NCBI GenBank assembly: GCA_029721435.1 | Contig: CM056574.1 | Coordinates: forward strand, 744,001-808,000 | Direction: 5' to 3' | Length of the DNA: 64,000 nt | DNA from: Gymnothorax reevesii | Taxonomy: Eukaryota; Chordata; Actinopteri; Anguilliformes; Muraenidae | Shown here: piece after piece, positions 37,850 to 48,940 of the stretch | How the letters are laid out: each line of letters opens with the position of its first letter | How positions within the stretch are numbered: the stretch's first letter is position 1 | The notes under the pieces: generated by a model | Seen by the model: only the letters and a program-made list of their open reading frames with translations | Database searches by the model: none | Told to the model about the DNA's origin: nothing | Made by a program: the position numbers and the translations under genes

Positions 37850-38900
37850 TATTAAATGGAGCTGACCAATTGTTTTCTCAGTGGAACATGGAGGAGTTCA
37901 TTGCAAAAATCAAGCCTGCGAGAGATAAGTGTATGGAGTAATCTCTCAGTGTTGACCTGGAAGAAATCACCATACCCTAGAAATGTTCTGCAACACTCCT
38001 TATTCCCTGCTAGAGCATTTTTTGAAGTTGCCAGCCACTGCCAACATTTTTGATAATATTCACAATACCTATTTTTGTCAGATCTTTTGATGTGTGCGTC
38101 AAAATTAAGATCGCTGTCCAAGATAACGCTTACATTTTATATACCGGATGCTTTGCACGGAGAGCAAGTGACTAAAGCTTGGTTGCTAGTCTTTCTCACT
38201 GTGTCTTTGGTTCAATGATTACCACATCTTTTTAGTCTTCATTCAGCTGTAGAGAATTTTGAGCCATCCATGTGTTTATGTCTTTGATACAATTTTAGAG
38301 GGTGTTAATCTTGTGCCATCGGGATCTATGGCAATGTAGAGCTGAGTTTCATCAGTATAACTGAGAAAATGTATGCCATGTTTCCAAATGATATTGCTTT
38401 GGGAGAGCACATTCAGGTAGAAAAGAACAGGACCTAATATGGAGCCTTGAGGGACAAGGCATCAAAGCCTGTATCAAAAGCTGCACTAAGAGCTGTACTA
38501 AAGGTCAAGAAGAACAATTCTTTTGGCATCCAAGTGAATTTAATGAGTTTACAACTGTCACTAAAGGCATCGGCATGTGTTAAGAAGAAAAACTGTAGTT
38601 TGAGAATCTTATTTGTGTAAATTAAAATTAAAAAATTAATGGGGAAGAATTAATTTCTGTCAAATGTTATTGAAGAAAGGAAGATTGAGGAAGGGAAAGG
38701 AAATTGGCCAGTACTTTCTTGTCATTGAATGATCAAGCCTGGGTTTCTTCAGAAGGGCTTTTACAACAGCAGGCTTGAATGAGGATGAAAAAAGGGAATA
38801 AAGGGAAAAATTGAAGCTCCAATTACTAAAACCCCATAAGTCACACTTGACTTGACTTGACTTGTGGGGTTTTAGTAATCAGTGCTTCAATTGCAAAAGT
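37850..38900 (-). mobile_element. L2-type LINE fragment, inactive
   Basis: Minus-strand blocks in order: [18 protein letters not shown] (about 38790-38730), [38 protein letters not shown] (about 38460-38320), and DSDLNFDAHIKRSDKN (about 38115). This is the same family as the better L2 copy at 42.6 kb but heavily deleted. The catalytic YADD reads YTDE. Confidence 0.82.
38809..38892. repeat. 35-bp-stem inverted repeat inside the L2 fragment
   Basis: Left arm 38809-38843 and right arm 38858-38892 pair inverted through ATTACTAAAACCCCA and AATTGAAGC around a 14-base loop made of TTGAC units. Confidence 0.7.
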
Positions 38901-39699
38901 CAGAACTTTGATCTGATCGGCAGTTAAAAATGTTCTTAAGTAGTTTGGTCAGAATGAACCTGATACATCTGGACTGGTTTTTCCAGTTGCCCTGCCCCAT
39001 CCAGACTTCGTTCCATTCCACATTTTCCCCCAAAATGCCCTTATTGATCCCCAGCTCCTCTATTTAAGCCAGCACACACCGTTCAGTCTCTCTCCGGCTT
39101 TTGTGTCTGTGGCTCTGTGTTAAGCACCTTCTTCTTTCTAACCTCGAATCCCTACTTTAACTCTGTCGTGTGATTATTCCTCGGTTTCCTTTCTCATTCC
39201 AGCCTGTTTCCAACCTGTCTCTTCTGTAGAAATATTTATGCTTAGTTGTGTTATATTCCAGTCCAGTTAATAAACTCTTGTGCTGAGTTCTCTATTCCAG
39301 TTCAGTTCTCAGTTCCTGAGCCCACCGTGACCGAATCTGACAGCATACTGCTCCAATAATTGTTTGATCCAAGTAAAAGTTTGTTCTGTGTCGGCTACCA
39401 TTATCGGCTTTTTTATGCCATGGGTCTTCATAAAAAAACAGAAGTCGTGTCTGCTGAATAAAGTCCTTTATTGCATTAGTTGTAGCTGTTGATGAAACAT
39501 TAGTTATAGCAGATATTTCAAAAATGCGTTAATGAGCTTGCTTCTCCGTCACTTTTTTTGGAAAAACTGCACATATGACCCATGGCTCTTCAGTTCAACT
39601 GCAGTATTATGACACTTTTTCAGTGTGAATATGTATTTTGTGTGAATTTGTGCATTTGGAAGGATGTAGACTTAACAAAAAAATCTTGAAAATTCATCT
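38901..39699. other. intergenic, nothing recognised
   Basis: AT-rich DNA. Part of it may be decayed 5' sequence of the Tc1-like element that follows, but no terminal repeat was found here. Confidence 0.35.
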
Positions 39700-40540
39700 C
39701 CAGGAGGTCCATATCTGTGCGCGTTCTGCTCTTTGTGGATTGGACTTCACCTCAGCTCAACGAAAAAATCAGTCTGACTGAGTGAACAGACACATTTGAT
39801 GACCAATGGTACAATGGAGGACCGTTGTCTTTACAGATGAGTCTTGTTTCCAACTCCACTGAGCGGGTGGACCGGGTTTGTTATGCTGACATCAGTGTGG
39901 TGCGCATGGTGACATATGGAGGTGGACAGCTGGTTTGGGTGGGAATACCCCATGGATATTGCACCCAACTGCATTCCACGAACAGAAGCTTGAATGCAGT
40001 GTGATATTGCATTGAGATACTGTGGCCTATCATCCTGCCATTAGTCCATCAAAAAACGCAATATTCCAGCATGACAATGTCAGACCTGACATCACCCATG
40101 CTTGCACAGAGTTTCTTGAGCCTAAAAACATTTGTGTGCTTGAATGGCTGGCTTAATCCTTGGATTTGTCCCCCGTCCAGCAACTTTGGGGTGTCGTCAA
40201 CCAATGAGTTTGTCATTGTTTCCCATATCTGGCCAAAATCCACCAACTCCATGCAGCTCTTGAAGAGGAGTAGGAACACGTCCCCAAAGTCAAGGTCCAT
40301 ATGTCAGAGATGTGTAGCAGTGCAGCAGGACAAAGGCAGACAAATCCAATTCTGATTTGTCAATTTTGACAATAGACGCCATCTCTTTATCATCTATGCC
40401 ACTGTGAGATTCTCCTTTGTTTGTTTCAATTATTGATGACAATCTGTCAACACTCAATGAAGGTAGAATGAGCTTCTGAACATGGTCATATTTCTCACAG
40501 TAAGAAGTGTTGCATTTATATTTTTGTTCAGTGTATATAC
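39700..40540 (+). mobile_element. Tc1-like transposon remnant (3' two thirds)
   Basis: Transposase blocks read VVFTDESC, FQHDNVRPDITHACTEFLE, VLEWLA and IHQLHAALEEE, with several stops and frameshifts. The first and second catalytic Asp are kept. The DLNPIE motif reads DLSPVQ, losing the catalytic Glu. The right end AAATATAAATGCAACAC (minus-strand reading near 40505-40530) is the usual Tc1-like terminal repeat; the left end is missing. Confidence 0.8.
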
Positions 40541-40593
40541 ATGTGAGAGAAAGTCAGTGCGTGTGGATGTGTGCATGCGCACATGTGGGTGGT

Positions 40594-40595
<2 letters not shown>

Positions 40596-40636
<41 letters not shown>
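40596..40636. repeat. (GT)n microsatellite
   Basis: About 20 GT units just right of the Tc1-like element. Confidence 0.93.
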
Positions 40637-40641
<5 letters not shown>

Positions 40642-41426
40642 CCCCTCACAGTGAGATCACACCTCTAACAGCAACATCATACAGTGCTGTGGAATATTAT
40701 TTGCCCCTTCCCGATTTTTTCAATTTTTCTTATTTGTCATATTTAAAGGTGACCTATTTTGCTATATTTCCAAGGTTATATTTTGATCTGAACTCCCCTA
40801 GAGTACTCCTGATAGTTCAAAGTCCAAAACAGGGTCCTTATTTAGCTCATACTGCCATCCTCAAAAAACTCAATTTGTAGTCCCATTGTAGACTCTGCCT
40901 GAAACACCTCATTGGGGTGGCTCTTCCGCTATGGCCCCCACTCCCTGTGTGCCCACTTTCTTCTGACTGGCCAGCTCTGTGGAGGGCGGAGTTGGGCGGG
41001 GAGAGGCTGCAGAATGCAGTTTTCCGGGTCTGCCTCCCCAGAGTGAAACCTGAGACACCTATGCCATCTGGGAAAAAAATCGGCGGGGAAATGCCACAAT
41101 CTAACGCAGTTCATGTGTATAGATCTAATGATATGAACTTCTTCTAATAAACGCAGCAGCGAAAGTGGAGGACGCAGTGTGAAAATCTGGCAGCTCAAGC
41201 TAAATTTGCAATCGGCTACAGTTTGCTACGGCAACAGTGGCAAGTACAGCGGTTTTACTACTCTATAGCTAGGATGCAGGGAAAGCAAGAATCCACCCCA
41301 TATAGACACATTTGTAGAACGGGTCGACATGCCCAAGTGTAGACCAGGGACCGTAGAAATCCGGTGGGTCTGAGTTTAGAGGGACATGGACAGCGAGGAG
41401 CAGCTAAAAGTGGAGAAACGGCTTAT

Positions 41427-41953
41427 TATAATGTGGAAAAAAAGCCACTAGATGGCAGTATTGACATTTTTTTTGTTAAGCCAGTTTGGAGCTAGGTTTT
41501 GGGAATGTCCTGGGCATGCCTCAGAGGGGAAAGTCTGGAAGGTGGGAGGGGGCTGGAAAAGAGTATCCATCCATTTTCCATACCCGCTTCCATACCCAGC
41601 AATGCTAACCACTGTGCCACCGTGCCGCCCTGGAAAAGAGTATATAAGGAGAAAAAAAAAGAGAGTAAAGTAGTAGGAGAAATTGCAAGGAGAAATAGTG
41701 GAAGGATACATTTGACCAGACCTGTCACTCTTTTCAAGACCTGTGAAGCTCATTTTGTGGATTTTTGCCTGTGTTAGAGCATTTTCCTGTCCCAAGACAT
41801 CGCAACATAGCAACCCCATCTCAAGTACCAAGGGACAGTGACTATCTCATTTTTTATATTCCATTCTTGGTCAGTATTTGTTTTATTGAATCTGTTCAAA
41901 GTTTAGGACATCCCTTGCTGTCCTATATGTCATAACAAATTGGGGCCATCACA
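41427..41953 (+). repeat. Gypsy 5' LTR
   Basis: About 450 bases after discounting a 63-bp SINE insert and its duplication. It shares with the 3' LTR the blocks AAGCCACTAGATGGCAG, GAGCTAGGTTTTGGG, GAGTATATAAGGAG (promoter TATA) and CCAGACCTGTCACTC. Identity is roughly nine in ten by eye. Confidence 0.92.
41567..41629 (-). mobile_element. 63-bp internally deleted SINE in the 5' LTR
   Basis: The minus strand reads GGCGGCACGGTGGCACAGTG then GTTAGCATTG, the 5' head of the tRNA-like SINE family seen at 31.6 kb, joined directly to a 3' tail ATGGAAAATGGATGG. It is flanked by a 14-bp duplication CTGGAAAAGAGTAT (41553-41566 and 41630-41643). The 3' LTR lacks it, so it inserted after the Gypsy. Confidence 0.88.
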
Positions 41954-41956
41954 AAT

Positions 41957-41973
41957 TGGGGGCTCGTCCGGGA
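41957..41973 (+). other. primer binding site for tRNA-Pro
   Basis: TGGGGGCTCGTCCGGGA starts 3 bases after the LTR end and equals the complement of the 3' end of proline tRNA, as used by some retroviruses and LTR elements. First-strand synthesis would start here. Confidence 0.85.
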
Positions 41974-42069
41974 GAGACCATTGTGCGAGTCATTTATTAA
42001 AAATCTAAAATTTCAAATTGTGAAATTGTTTTTTTAATTTTCTAGATATATTTTGACAGATCAACAACA

Positions 42070-42604
42070 ATGGATGATTTCTTGGCATCACCACCGTAGA
42101 GGTTTTGAAGTCTTTTAAAAAGACAAAACTGCTAGAAATATGCAGACAGTTAGAGCTGACAGATGTAAAACCAGCTATGCGAAAAGCAAGACTGGCTAGA
42201 GAGATTGTTGAATATTACATTGATGAAAATGTGTTTGCACCAGGAGATCTGGAACAGTTTCCAGTGGAAAATCCAAATGTAGAAATGGAACTTGAAATGA
42301 AAAATGCTAGAGATTGAAAGAGAGGAAAAAGAAAAACAAAGGCAGTTTGAGTTAGAAAAATTAGCAAGAGAGAGAGAGAAAGAGGAAAGAGCAGAAAGAG
42401 ACAGACAGAGATATTTTGATTTACAGAAGTTAGATAGAGAAGAAAGGCTCCAAATGGAGCAACTAAAAATCAAAATGGAAGATGAAACAAATTTCATGCT
42501 TGATAGGAGGTGAAGCTGGTGCCTCCATTCTCGGAAAAGGAGGTTGATAAGTATTTCCGGTGCTTCGAAAAGCTAGCTGAGAGTTATCAGTGGCCAAAGG
42601 AACA
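42070..42604 (+). pseudogene. Gypsy gag, N-terminal part, broken
   Basis: The ATG at 42070 begins MDDFLASP. A one-base insertion near 42097 then shifts the frame, which continues EVLKSFKKTKLLEICRQLEL with a short helical SAP-like start, then an acidic stretch. A TGA at 42315 ends that frame. The protein continues in another frame as a long Glu/Arg/Lys-rich coiled-coil segment (EREEKEKQRQFELEKLARE), followed by FSEKEVDKYFRCFEKLAES. It stops at WPKEH where the L2 begins. The capsid core and zinc knuckle are missing. Confidence 0.82.
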
Positions 42605-45229
42605 CTGATATTCATGTTGACAATCCCAGTGACAACACTACCAAAGAATTTAATAACCTTCTAGACACCTTTGAACTGTCACAACAGGTTTCTGGGCCCA
42701 CTCATAGCCGAGGCAACACCCTAGACCTGTTTATCACCAAGGGGTTTGACTCATCGTTTCTTTCAGCTATTGATATCACTCTGTCAGACCACTTCTGTAT
42801 CTTCCTTGATATGAAGATCACCCCTGTCACTTTTTTACAATCACAATCTGACAAGAAGCAACATATTAATGATCGCACTTGTGCACTTTTTATGGAGGCC
42901 ATTTCTTTGACCCCTACACCTTCCTCAGATTCTTTAAATTGTCTCTTAGAAAATGTCAACTCTAAAACCCTCAGGGCTATTGATACTGTAGCCCCTACTA
43001 GAACCAAGCTAATATCTGGTAAGAAAAAAGCACCTTGGAAAAATGCTCCCTCTGTTAAAACTAAAAAAAACAATGTAGGAAGGCTGAACGCAAGTGGCGT
43101 GAATCTAAACTTCACATCCATTACCAAATCAATAACACAAATCTTCAACTCTACAATCAGGAACTGAAAAACTCCAGGCAATTCTTTTTCTTCTCTCATC
43201 ACCAAAAATGCTAATGACGCTCGCATTCTCTTTTCCACTGTTGATAAGCTGACAAAACCCCCTCCACAGATTGTGCCTGATCATCTGTCCACTGTTAAAT
43301 GCAACGAATTTGCGACCTTCTTTAGTGATAAAATTAAAAACATTAGACTAACTATCAGTGCTTCTGCCCCTAAGAGCGATAAGCCTCCTCTGCTATCACA
43401 GAAATGGTGCTCAACAAATATGACTCAATTTAATGCCATTGACCACAAAATCTTAAAAGAAACAGTACAAGGGCTCAAGTCTACATCATGCTGCCTTGAT
43501 ATACTACCAACAAGCTTTCTAAAAAATGTCTATAGCTGCCTGGCGTCCGATCTACTGCAAATTGTCAACACTTCTCTTCTTACAGGTACTTTTCCTGAAT
43601 CTCTGAAAACTGCAGTAGTTAAGCCCCTACTAAAAAAGCCTCGCCTTGACCCCTCCATAATCAGCAACTACAGACTTATATCTAATCTTCCCTTTATAAG
43701 TAAAATACTTGAAAAAATTATTTACAAACAACTAAACGATTTTTTAATCTCTACCAAGCTCCTTGATCCTTTCCAGTCAGGTTTCCGGCCCCATCATAGT
43801 ACTGACACCACGCTAATTAAAGTCATAAATGATATTCGAATTAACACTGATTCAGGTCAGATCTCGATCCTAGTGCTGCTCGACCTTAGCACTGCTTTCG
43901 ACACTGTTGACCATGACATCTTATTGGACAGATTAGAAAACTGGGTTGGCCTTTCAGGCACAGTCCTAGAGTGGTTCAGTTCCTACCTGAAAGACAGGAA
44001 TTACTTTGTTTCCATTGGAAACTACTCTTCGGAACAAATTAATATGACTCGTGGGGTTCCCCAAGGTTCGATCTTGGGTCCTGTTTTATTTAACCTCTAT
44101 ATGCTCCCACTAGGCTCAATTATTCAAAAAAATAAAATAGCTTACCATAATTATGCAGACAACACCCAACTCTACATAGCCCTCTCATCAGATGACTATG
44201 CCCCCATAGATGCACTATGTCAATGCATCGAGCAAATAAATGATTGGATGTGTCAAAACTTCCTTCAACTTAATAAAGACAAAACAGAGATAATTGTTTT
44301 TGGTACAAAAGAAAAGAGGCTCAAGGTTACCGCTCATCTTCAATCCTTATCACTGCAGCCAAAAGATCAAGTTAAAAGTCTTGGCATTACTATTGACTCT
44401 GATCTAAACTTCAATGCCCACATTAAACTTATTAGAAAATCTGCCTTTTATCGTCTAAAAAATAAAGCAAGCCTGAGAGGCTTTATGTCCAAACAAGACC
44501 TAGAGAAACTAATTCATGCTTTCATCTCTAGCAGTTTAGACTGCTGCAATAGTCTCTACAAAGGTCTCCCCAAAAAAGCTATTCAACAATTGCAGCTCAT
44601 TCAGAATGCCGCTGCCAGAGTCCTAACTAGAACAAAAAATGCTGAACACATTACTCCAATTCTCAAATCCCTACATTGGCTCCCAGTATATTACAGAATA
44701 GACTTTAAAATCCTTCTAATAGTGTATAAATCGCTAAATGGTTTAGGTCCAAAATACATCAGCAAAATGTTTTTAGAATACAAACCATCTAGACCCCTTA
44801 GGTCATCAGGGACTGGCCTGCTAATTGTTCCAAGGATCAAAACAAAACATGGTGCAGCTGCTTTCTGCCATCACGCCACCCTTAGCTGGAATAAACTCTC
44901 AGAAAAACCTAGATCTGCCCCCAACCTGTCCATTTTTAAAACCAAGCTAAAGACCTTTATTTACTTGTGCTTTTAACTGCTACTGAACTACTTAAGTGTT
45001 GATTGAACCTATGCTCTTTGTGTGTTCTTTTTACTGCTACTGAAGTAATGATTTACCTCTGCTCTTTATGTGTGTGTTTTTTATTATCTAATCTATTTAT
45101 CTTTTATTTGTTCTTAAACTTGTGCTATAAATATTTTGTCTTGTTCAATTGATTGTTTTGTAAAGCACCTTGAATTTACCTTGTGTATGAAAAGTGCTAT
45201 GTAAATAAACTTGAATTTGAACTTGAACG
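42605..45229 (+). mobile_element. L2-type LINE, 5'-truncated but nearly intact
   Basis: Starts inside the apurinic endonuclease domain (DIHVDNPSDN, then SGPTHSRGNTLDLFITKGFD and LSDHFCIFLD). It covers the whole reverse transcriptase and ends with the L2 3' tail TTGTAAAGCACCTTGAATTT and TGTGCTATGTAAATAAA-like sequence plus short TTGAAYTTGAA repeats. Only two one-base indels break ORF2, both in homopolymer runs (near 43065 and 43188). It replaces, rather than merely interrupts, the middle of the Gypsy element. Confidence 0.92.
43273..44976 (+). pseudogene. L2 ORF2 reverse transcriptase region
   Basis: An open frame of 567 codons covers most of ORF2 from just before the reverse transcriptase. 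Motifs in order are [20 protein letters not shown] (about residues 116-135), [38 protein letters not shown] (catalytic Asp), [20 protein letters not shown], and [10 protein letters not shown]. The catalytic YADD box is YADN, changing the second Asp to Asn. The C-terminal domain [14 protein letters not shown] and [20 protein letters not shown] is intact. The endonuclease part lies upstream, in other frames (42605-43200). Without the second Asp the enzyme should be inactive. Confidence 0.88.
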
Positions 45230-45239
45230 GCCTGTTCTC

Positions 45240-46538
45240 ACCATTCCTGTTATGTTATGTTAGATGCAAGTGATGCCAAACCAATAAAATGGCATCTGTA
45301 CCGGATGAATCCTGAAAAGAGAAAGATTGCTGAGAAAGAGGTTGAGTGCATGTTAGAACATGATATTATCATACTATCTAACTCAGATTGGAGTTCACCC
45401 TGTATGCTTGTTCCAAAACCTGACGGAAGTACTAGATTCTGTCCAGATTATCGCAACGTCAATGCTGTAACTAGAACTGAAGTGTTCCCAATACCTAGGA
45501 TTGATGATTGTATCGACAGAGTAGGGAAAGCAATGTTTCTGACCAAGATTGATTTATTGAAGGGTAATTGGTTTGTGCCTTTAACTGAGAGGGCCAAGAG
45601 AATCTCTGCTTTTGCCACACCATCTGGGTTGTACCAGTATGAAGTCCTATCCTTTGGCATGAAAAATTCCCGAGCCTTAGTTCCAAAGGATGATACAGTC
45701 TACAATCGCCGGATTGCCACACATGGGTGCGTACATCAACGACCTGATCACATGGAGTGACTCCTGGGAAGAACATGTGAAAGATGTAGAGGCATTGTTC
45801 CAGGGGTTGACCCAGGCTAACCTGACTGTTAACCTGAACAAGAGTGACTTTGGTTGTGCTACTGTCACGTATCTTGGCTATGTCATAGACCAGAATAAGG
45901 TGGCACCCATAAATGCTACAGTCCAAGCAATCATGGTCTTTAAATTTCCTGACAACATAAAAGTTTTGCGTCGCTTCCTTGGAATGACCGAGTACTACTG
46001 CAAGTTCTGCAAGAACTGTGCTGAGATTGTTCTCAGTCTCACCAACCAAATGAAGATAGGCGTAAAGTTCACTTGGGATGAAGCATGCCAAAGAGCCTTC
46101 GATCGACTGAAGTCTCTGCTATGTCACTTCCCCGTGCTCAAATCTCCTGACTTCAACAAACCGTTCTCCATCGCCGTCGATGCTAGCGACTAAGCTTGTG
46201 GATCTGTGCTCCTACAGAGAAGTGACTCTGATGACATTGAGCATCCTGTGGCATACTTCTCCAGGAAGTTCAATCGCCACCAAAAGAAGTATTCCACAAC
46301 TGAGAAGGAGCTGTTGGCTCTGGTTCTATCCTTACAACACTTTGAGGTTTATGTTTGTACAGGGCAAAAGCCAATGATTGTATATACGGACTACAATCCA
46401 TTAATGTTTTTGAGTAAGATGAAAAACAAGAATCGGAGATTGTTGAATTGGAGTTTGATTTTATAGGAGTTTGACTTGGAAATTAAGTATGTAAAGGGTA
46501 CTGATAATGTAACTGCTGATTGCTTATCCCGTGTTTGA
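45240..46538 (+). pseudogene. Gypsy pol: reverse transcriptase and RNase H, broken
   Basis: RT blocks read DAKPIKWHLYRMNPEKRKIA, WSSPCMLVPKPDGSTRFCPD, FLTKIDLLKGNWFVPL (first catalytic Asp) and YQYEVLSFGMKNS. A one-base frameshift near 45685 leads to GLPHMGAYINDLITWSDSWE. There the family YIDD catalytic pair reads YIND. RNase H follows (SIAVDASD, a TAA stop at 46191, then HPVAYFSRKFNRHQKKYSTT and YTDYNPL), with another stop (TAG at 46464, from CAG). The end GTDNVTADCLSRV reaches a TGA at 46536. Integrase is absent; the 3' LTR follows within 150 bases. Confidence 0.9.
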
Positions 46539-46672
46539 GTGTGTGTATATATCAGGTGTTTATTAGCATATTGTATTATATGTATATATATATGTACACA
46601 CAAGTGTCTACCGAATCATTTTTATATTGAAAAGAAAAATTTTGCCTTAATGAGTCAAAATTTTTCCCTTTT

Positions 46673-46682
46673 GGAATGGAGG
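46673..46682 (+). other. polypurine-type tract before the 3' LTR
   Basis: GGAATGGAGG directly precedes the LTR start TGTAATG, the position expected for the plus-strand primer. One T interrupts the purine run. Confidence 0.6.
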
Positions 46683-47285
46683 TGTAATGTGGGAAAAATA
46701 AGCCACTAGATGGCAGGATTGACTTTTTTTTGTTAAGCCTGTCTGGAGCTAGGTTTTGGGCATGTCCTGGGCGCGAATTTTTTTTCCCAAACGATTCGTC
46801 CATAGAGATTTTTTCTCGTCTCCTTATTGGTTGAAATATATGAAATCATTATCTTACCACGTGCTTCTGTTGACTATCGCCCATGTGGTATTGTTGACAA
46901 AATAAAGCGTTGGAAATAGTGCACCCGCAGATCTCTGTAGGGCAAATGCACACATACTTCCAGACAAAAACATAGACTGAGTAGTGTTGCATTCAGTTCT
47001 TGTACCCAATCGATAGTACTTTGTACACACGTCGTATACATCTACAATGTATGTAGGCCTAAGCATGAATGTACATGGGGGCCTACAAATAGTACAATAT
47101 CAACACATTTCAGCATTGCCAAGTCTTCATACACTTTAAATTCCCATCATAATATTGCGAAAGGTTGTTCGTTTTGATGTATCAAAGTTCTACTAACACT
47201 TTTGTGACAGCTTACATTCAATTGAGGAAAATTAGCGATGTTTAAACGACTTTCATTGTAATCATCACAACCGAATTGGCAAACT

Positions 47286-48722
47286 GAAAACATGGATAAT
47301 CTCTCAGAAGTTAACTTCAATAAAAAACTTGATAAAATAGATAAAATTCAGCAGCCATGGGGAGGGAAATATTTAACACTTTATGGTAAAATCACCTTGA
47401 TTAATTCCTTAGTGGTGTCTCAATTTCCATACTTGTTTATGACATTATCTTCACCAAGTGAATCATTTTTCAAACAATATGAGAAAAAAATCTTCAAATT
47501 TATATGAAGTGGTAAACCAGATAAAGTTAAGCGTGTACCTTTACAATGAATATGAATCAGGTGGCCTAAAACTGTTAAATTTAAGAGCTTTGAATCTCTC
47601 ACTCAAAGCCTCCCTGATTCCAAAGTTTTTTAAAAACCCTGGATGGTTCTCCCGGAGACTATTAGACAATGTACACCCGATTTTTAAAAAGGGACTGTTT
47701 CCCTTTCTACAGATTAAATGCCCCCAGTTCTCACAATTCAATAAGGAACAGGCCGTTAATCTTTCCCCGTTTTTAATGGAAGCCATACAAAGTTGGCTGC
47801 AATTTCAATTCTATCCTCCAGAAAATACAGAGGAAATTTTGCATCAAATCATATGGTTCAATTCTAACATCTTGATTGGTAAGAAATTAATTTTTTGGAA
47901 AAATATGTTTGATTCCGGCATTATTTTTATAAATGATCTTGTAAATAATGAAGGTAAATTAATGTCATATGAAGAGTTAATTGACATTTATGGCAAGGTT
48001 TGCCCTCTACAAAAGTTCAATCAACTGGTTGCCGCCATACCACTAAAATGGAAAAGAGGAATTGTTAAAGGAAGTAACAAGGAGCTTGTCTGTCGACCAT
48101 TTATGAAAAACTTTCAGTGGACTGAAAAAACCAGCATAAATGGAATGATATGCAAGTTTCACCTTGAATCAAGAAACCTGAGAGCTAATCCTCACAATAT
48201 TTTAGATTCTTGGGAGTATTTGCTAGATTTCCCAATTCCATGGAACCAGGTCTTCAATTTAATTTACAAAACAACTATAGATTCGTCAATAAGATTTTTT
48301 CAGTTTAAATTAATATATACATTTTTGGCCACTCAAAAGATGCTTCATATTTGGGGAATTGAGGAGTCCAACTTGTGTAGATTTTGTGGCGAAGAGGTTG
48401 AGTCAGTGGAACATTTATTTTGGTACTGCCCCTGTGTAGGTCTGTTTTGGCTTTATATTCAAATAATTTTACACTGGACTTGCCCACCATTCTTCTGGGC
48501 AGTCTAAAAAATGACTGCGGAAAAATAGTCAATATTTTAATACTTCTTGGCAAAATTTTCATTTTTAAATCAAAATCTGTGGATGCTCTGAGGATAGAGA
48601 GATTCAAAATCTTTGTAAAACATCACAGTAAAATTGAATGTATAATGGCACAAGAGAACAGTAGGTTAAGTGTGTATAAGGATAGATGGAGGGCGCTGAG
48701 AGTGGCAGAAGGATGGGAATGA
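47286..48722 (+). pseudogene. L1 ORF2, C-terminal part
   Basis: Reads SEVNFNKKLDKIDKIQQ, LTLYGKITLINSLVVSQFPY, then a TGA in place of Trp at 47505 (IFKFI-stop-SGKPDKVKR). A frameshift near 47540 follows, then YESGGLKLLNLRALNLSLKA and a long open stretch to a zinc-knuckle-like CRFCGEEVESVEHLFWYC (C-x2-C-x8-H-x4-C), typical of L1 ORF2 ends. A further frameshift near 48480 restores the last 80 residues (KDRWRALRVAEGWE). The endonuclease and the RT catalytic core are not present. Confidence 0.85.
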
Positions 48723-48779
48723 AAATAAGTAATTGTATGAGTACATTAATATATGATATGTTGTATGACTATATTTGCC

Positions 48780-48940
48780 AAAGCATGTATCTTATGTATG
48801 TGTGTGTGTCTGGGTACGTTTATGTATGTATATATTTATATATATATATGTATATGCTGTATGCATCTATGTGTATGTATGTATATATGTATACATATGT
48901 TTATGTATGTATATATGTATACATATATATAATTATGATT
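48780..48940. repeat. (TATG/TATA)n simple repeat in the L1 3' UTR
   Basis: TATG, TGTG and TATA steps over about 160 bases. Confidence 0.85.
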
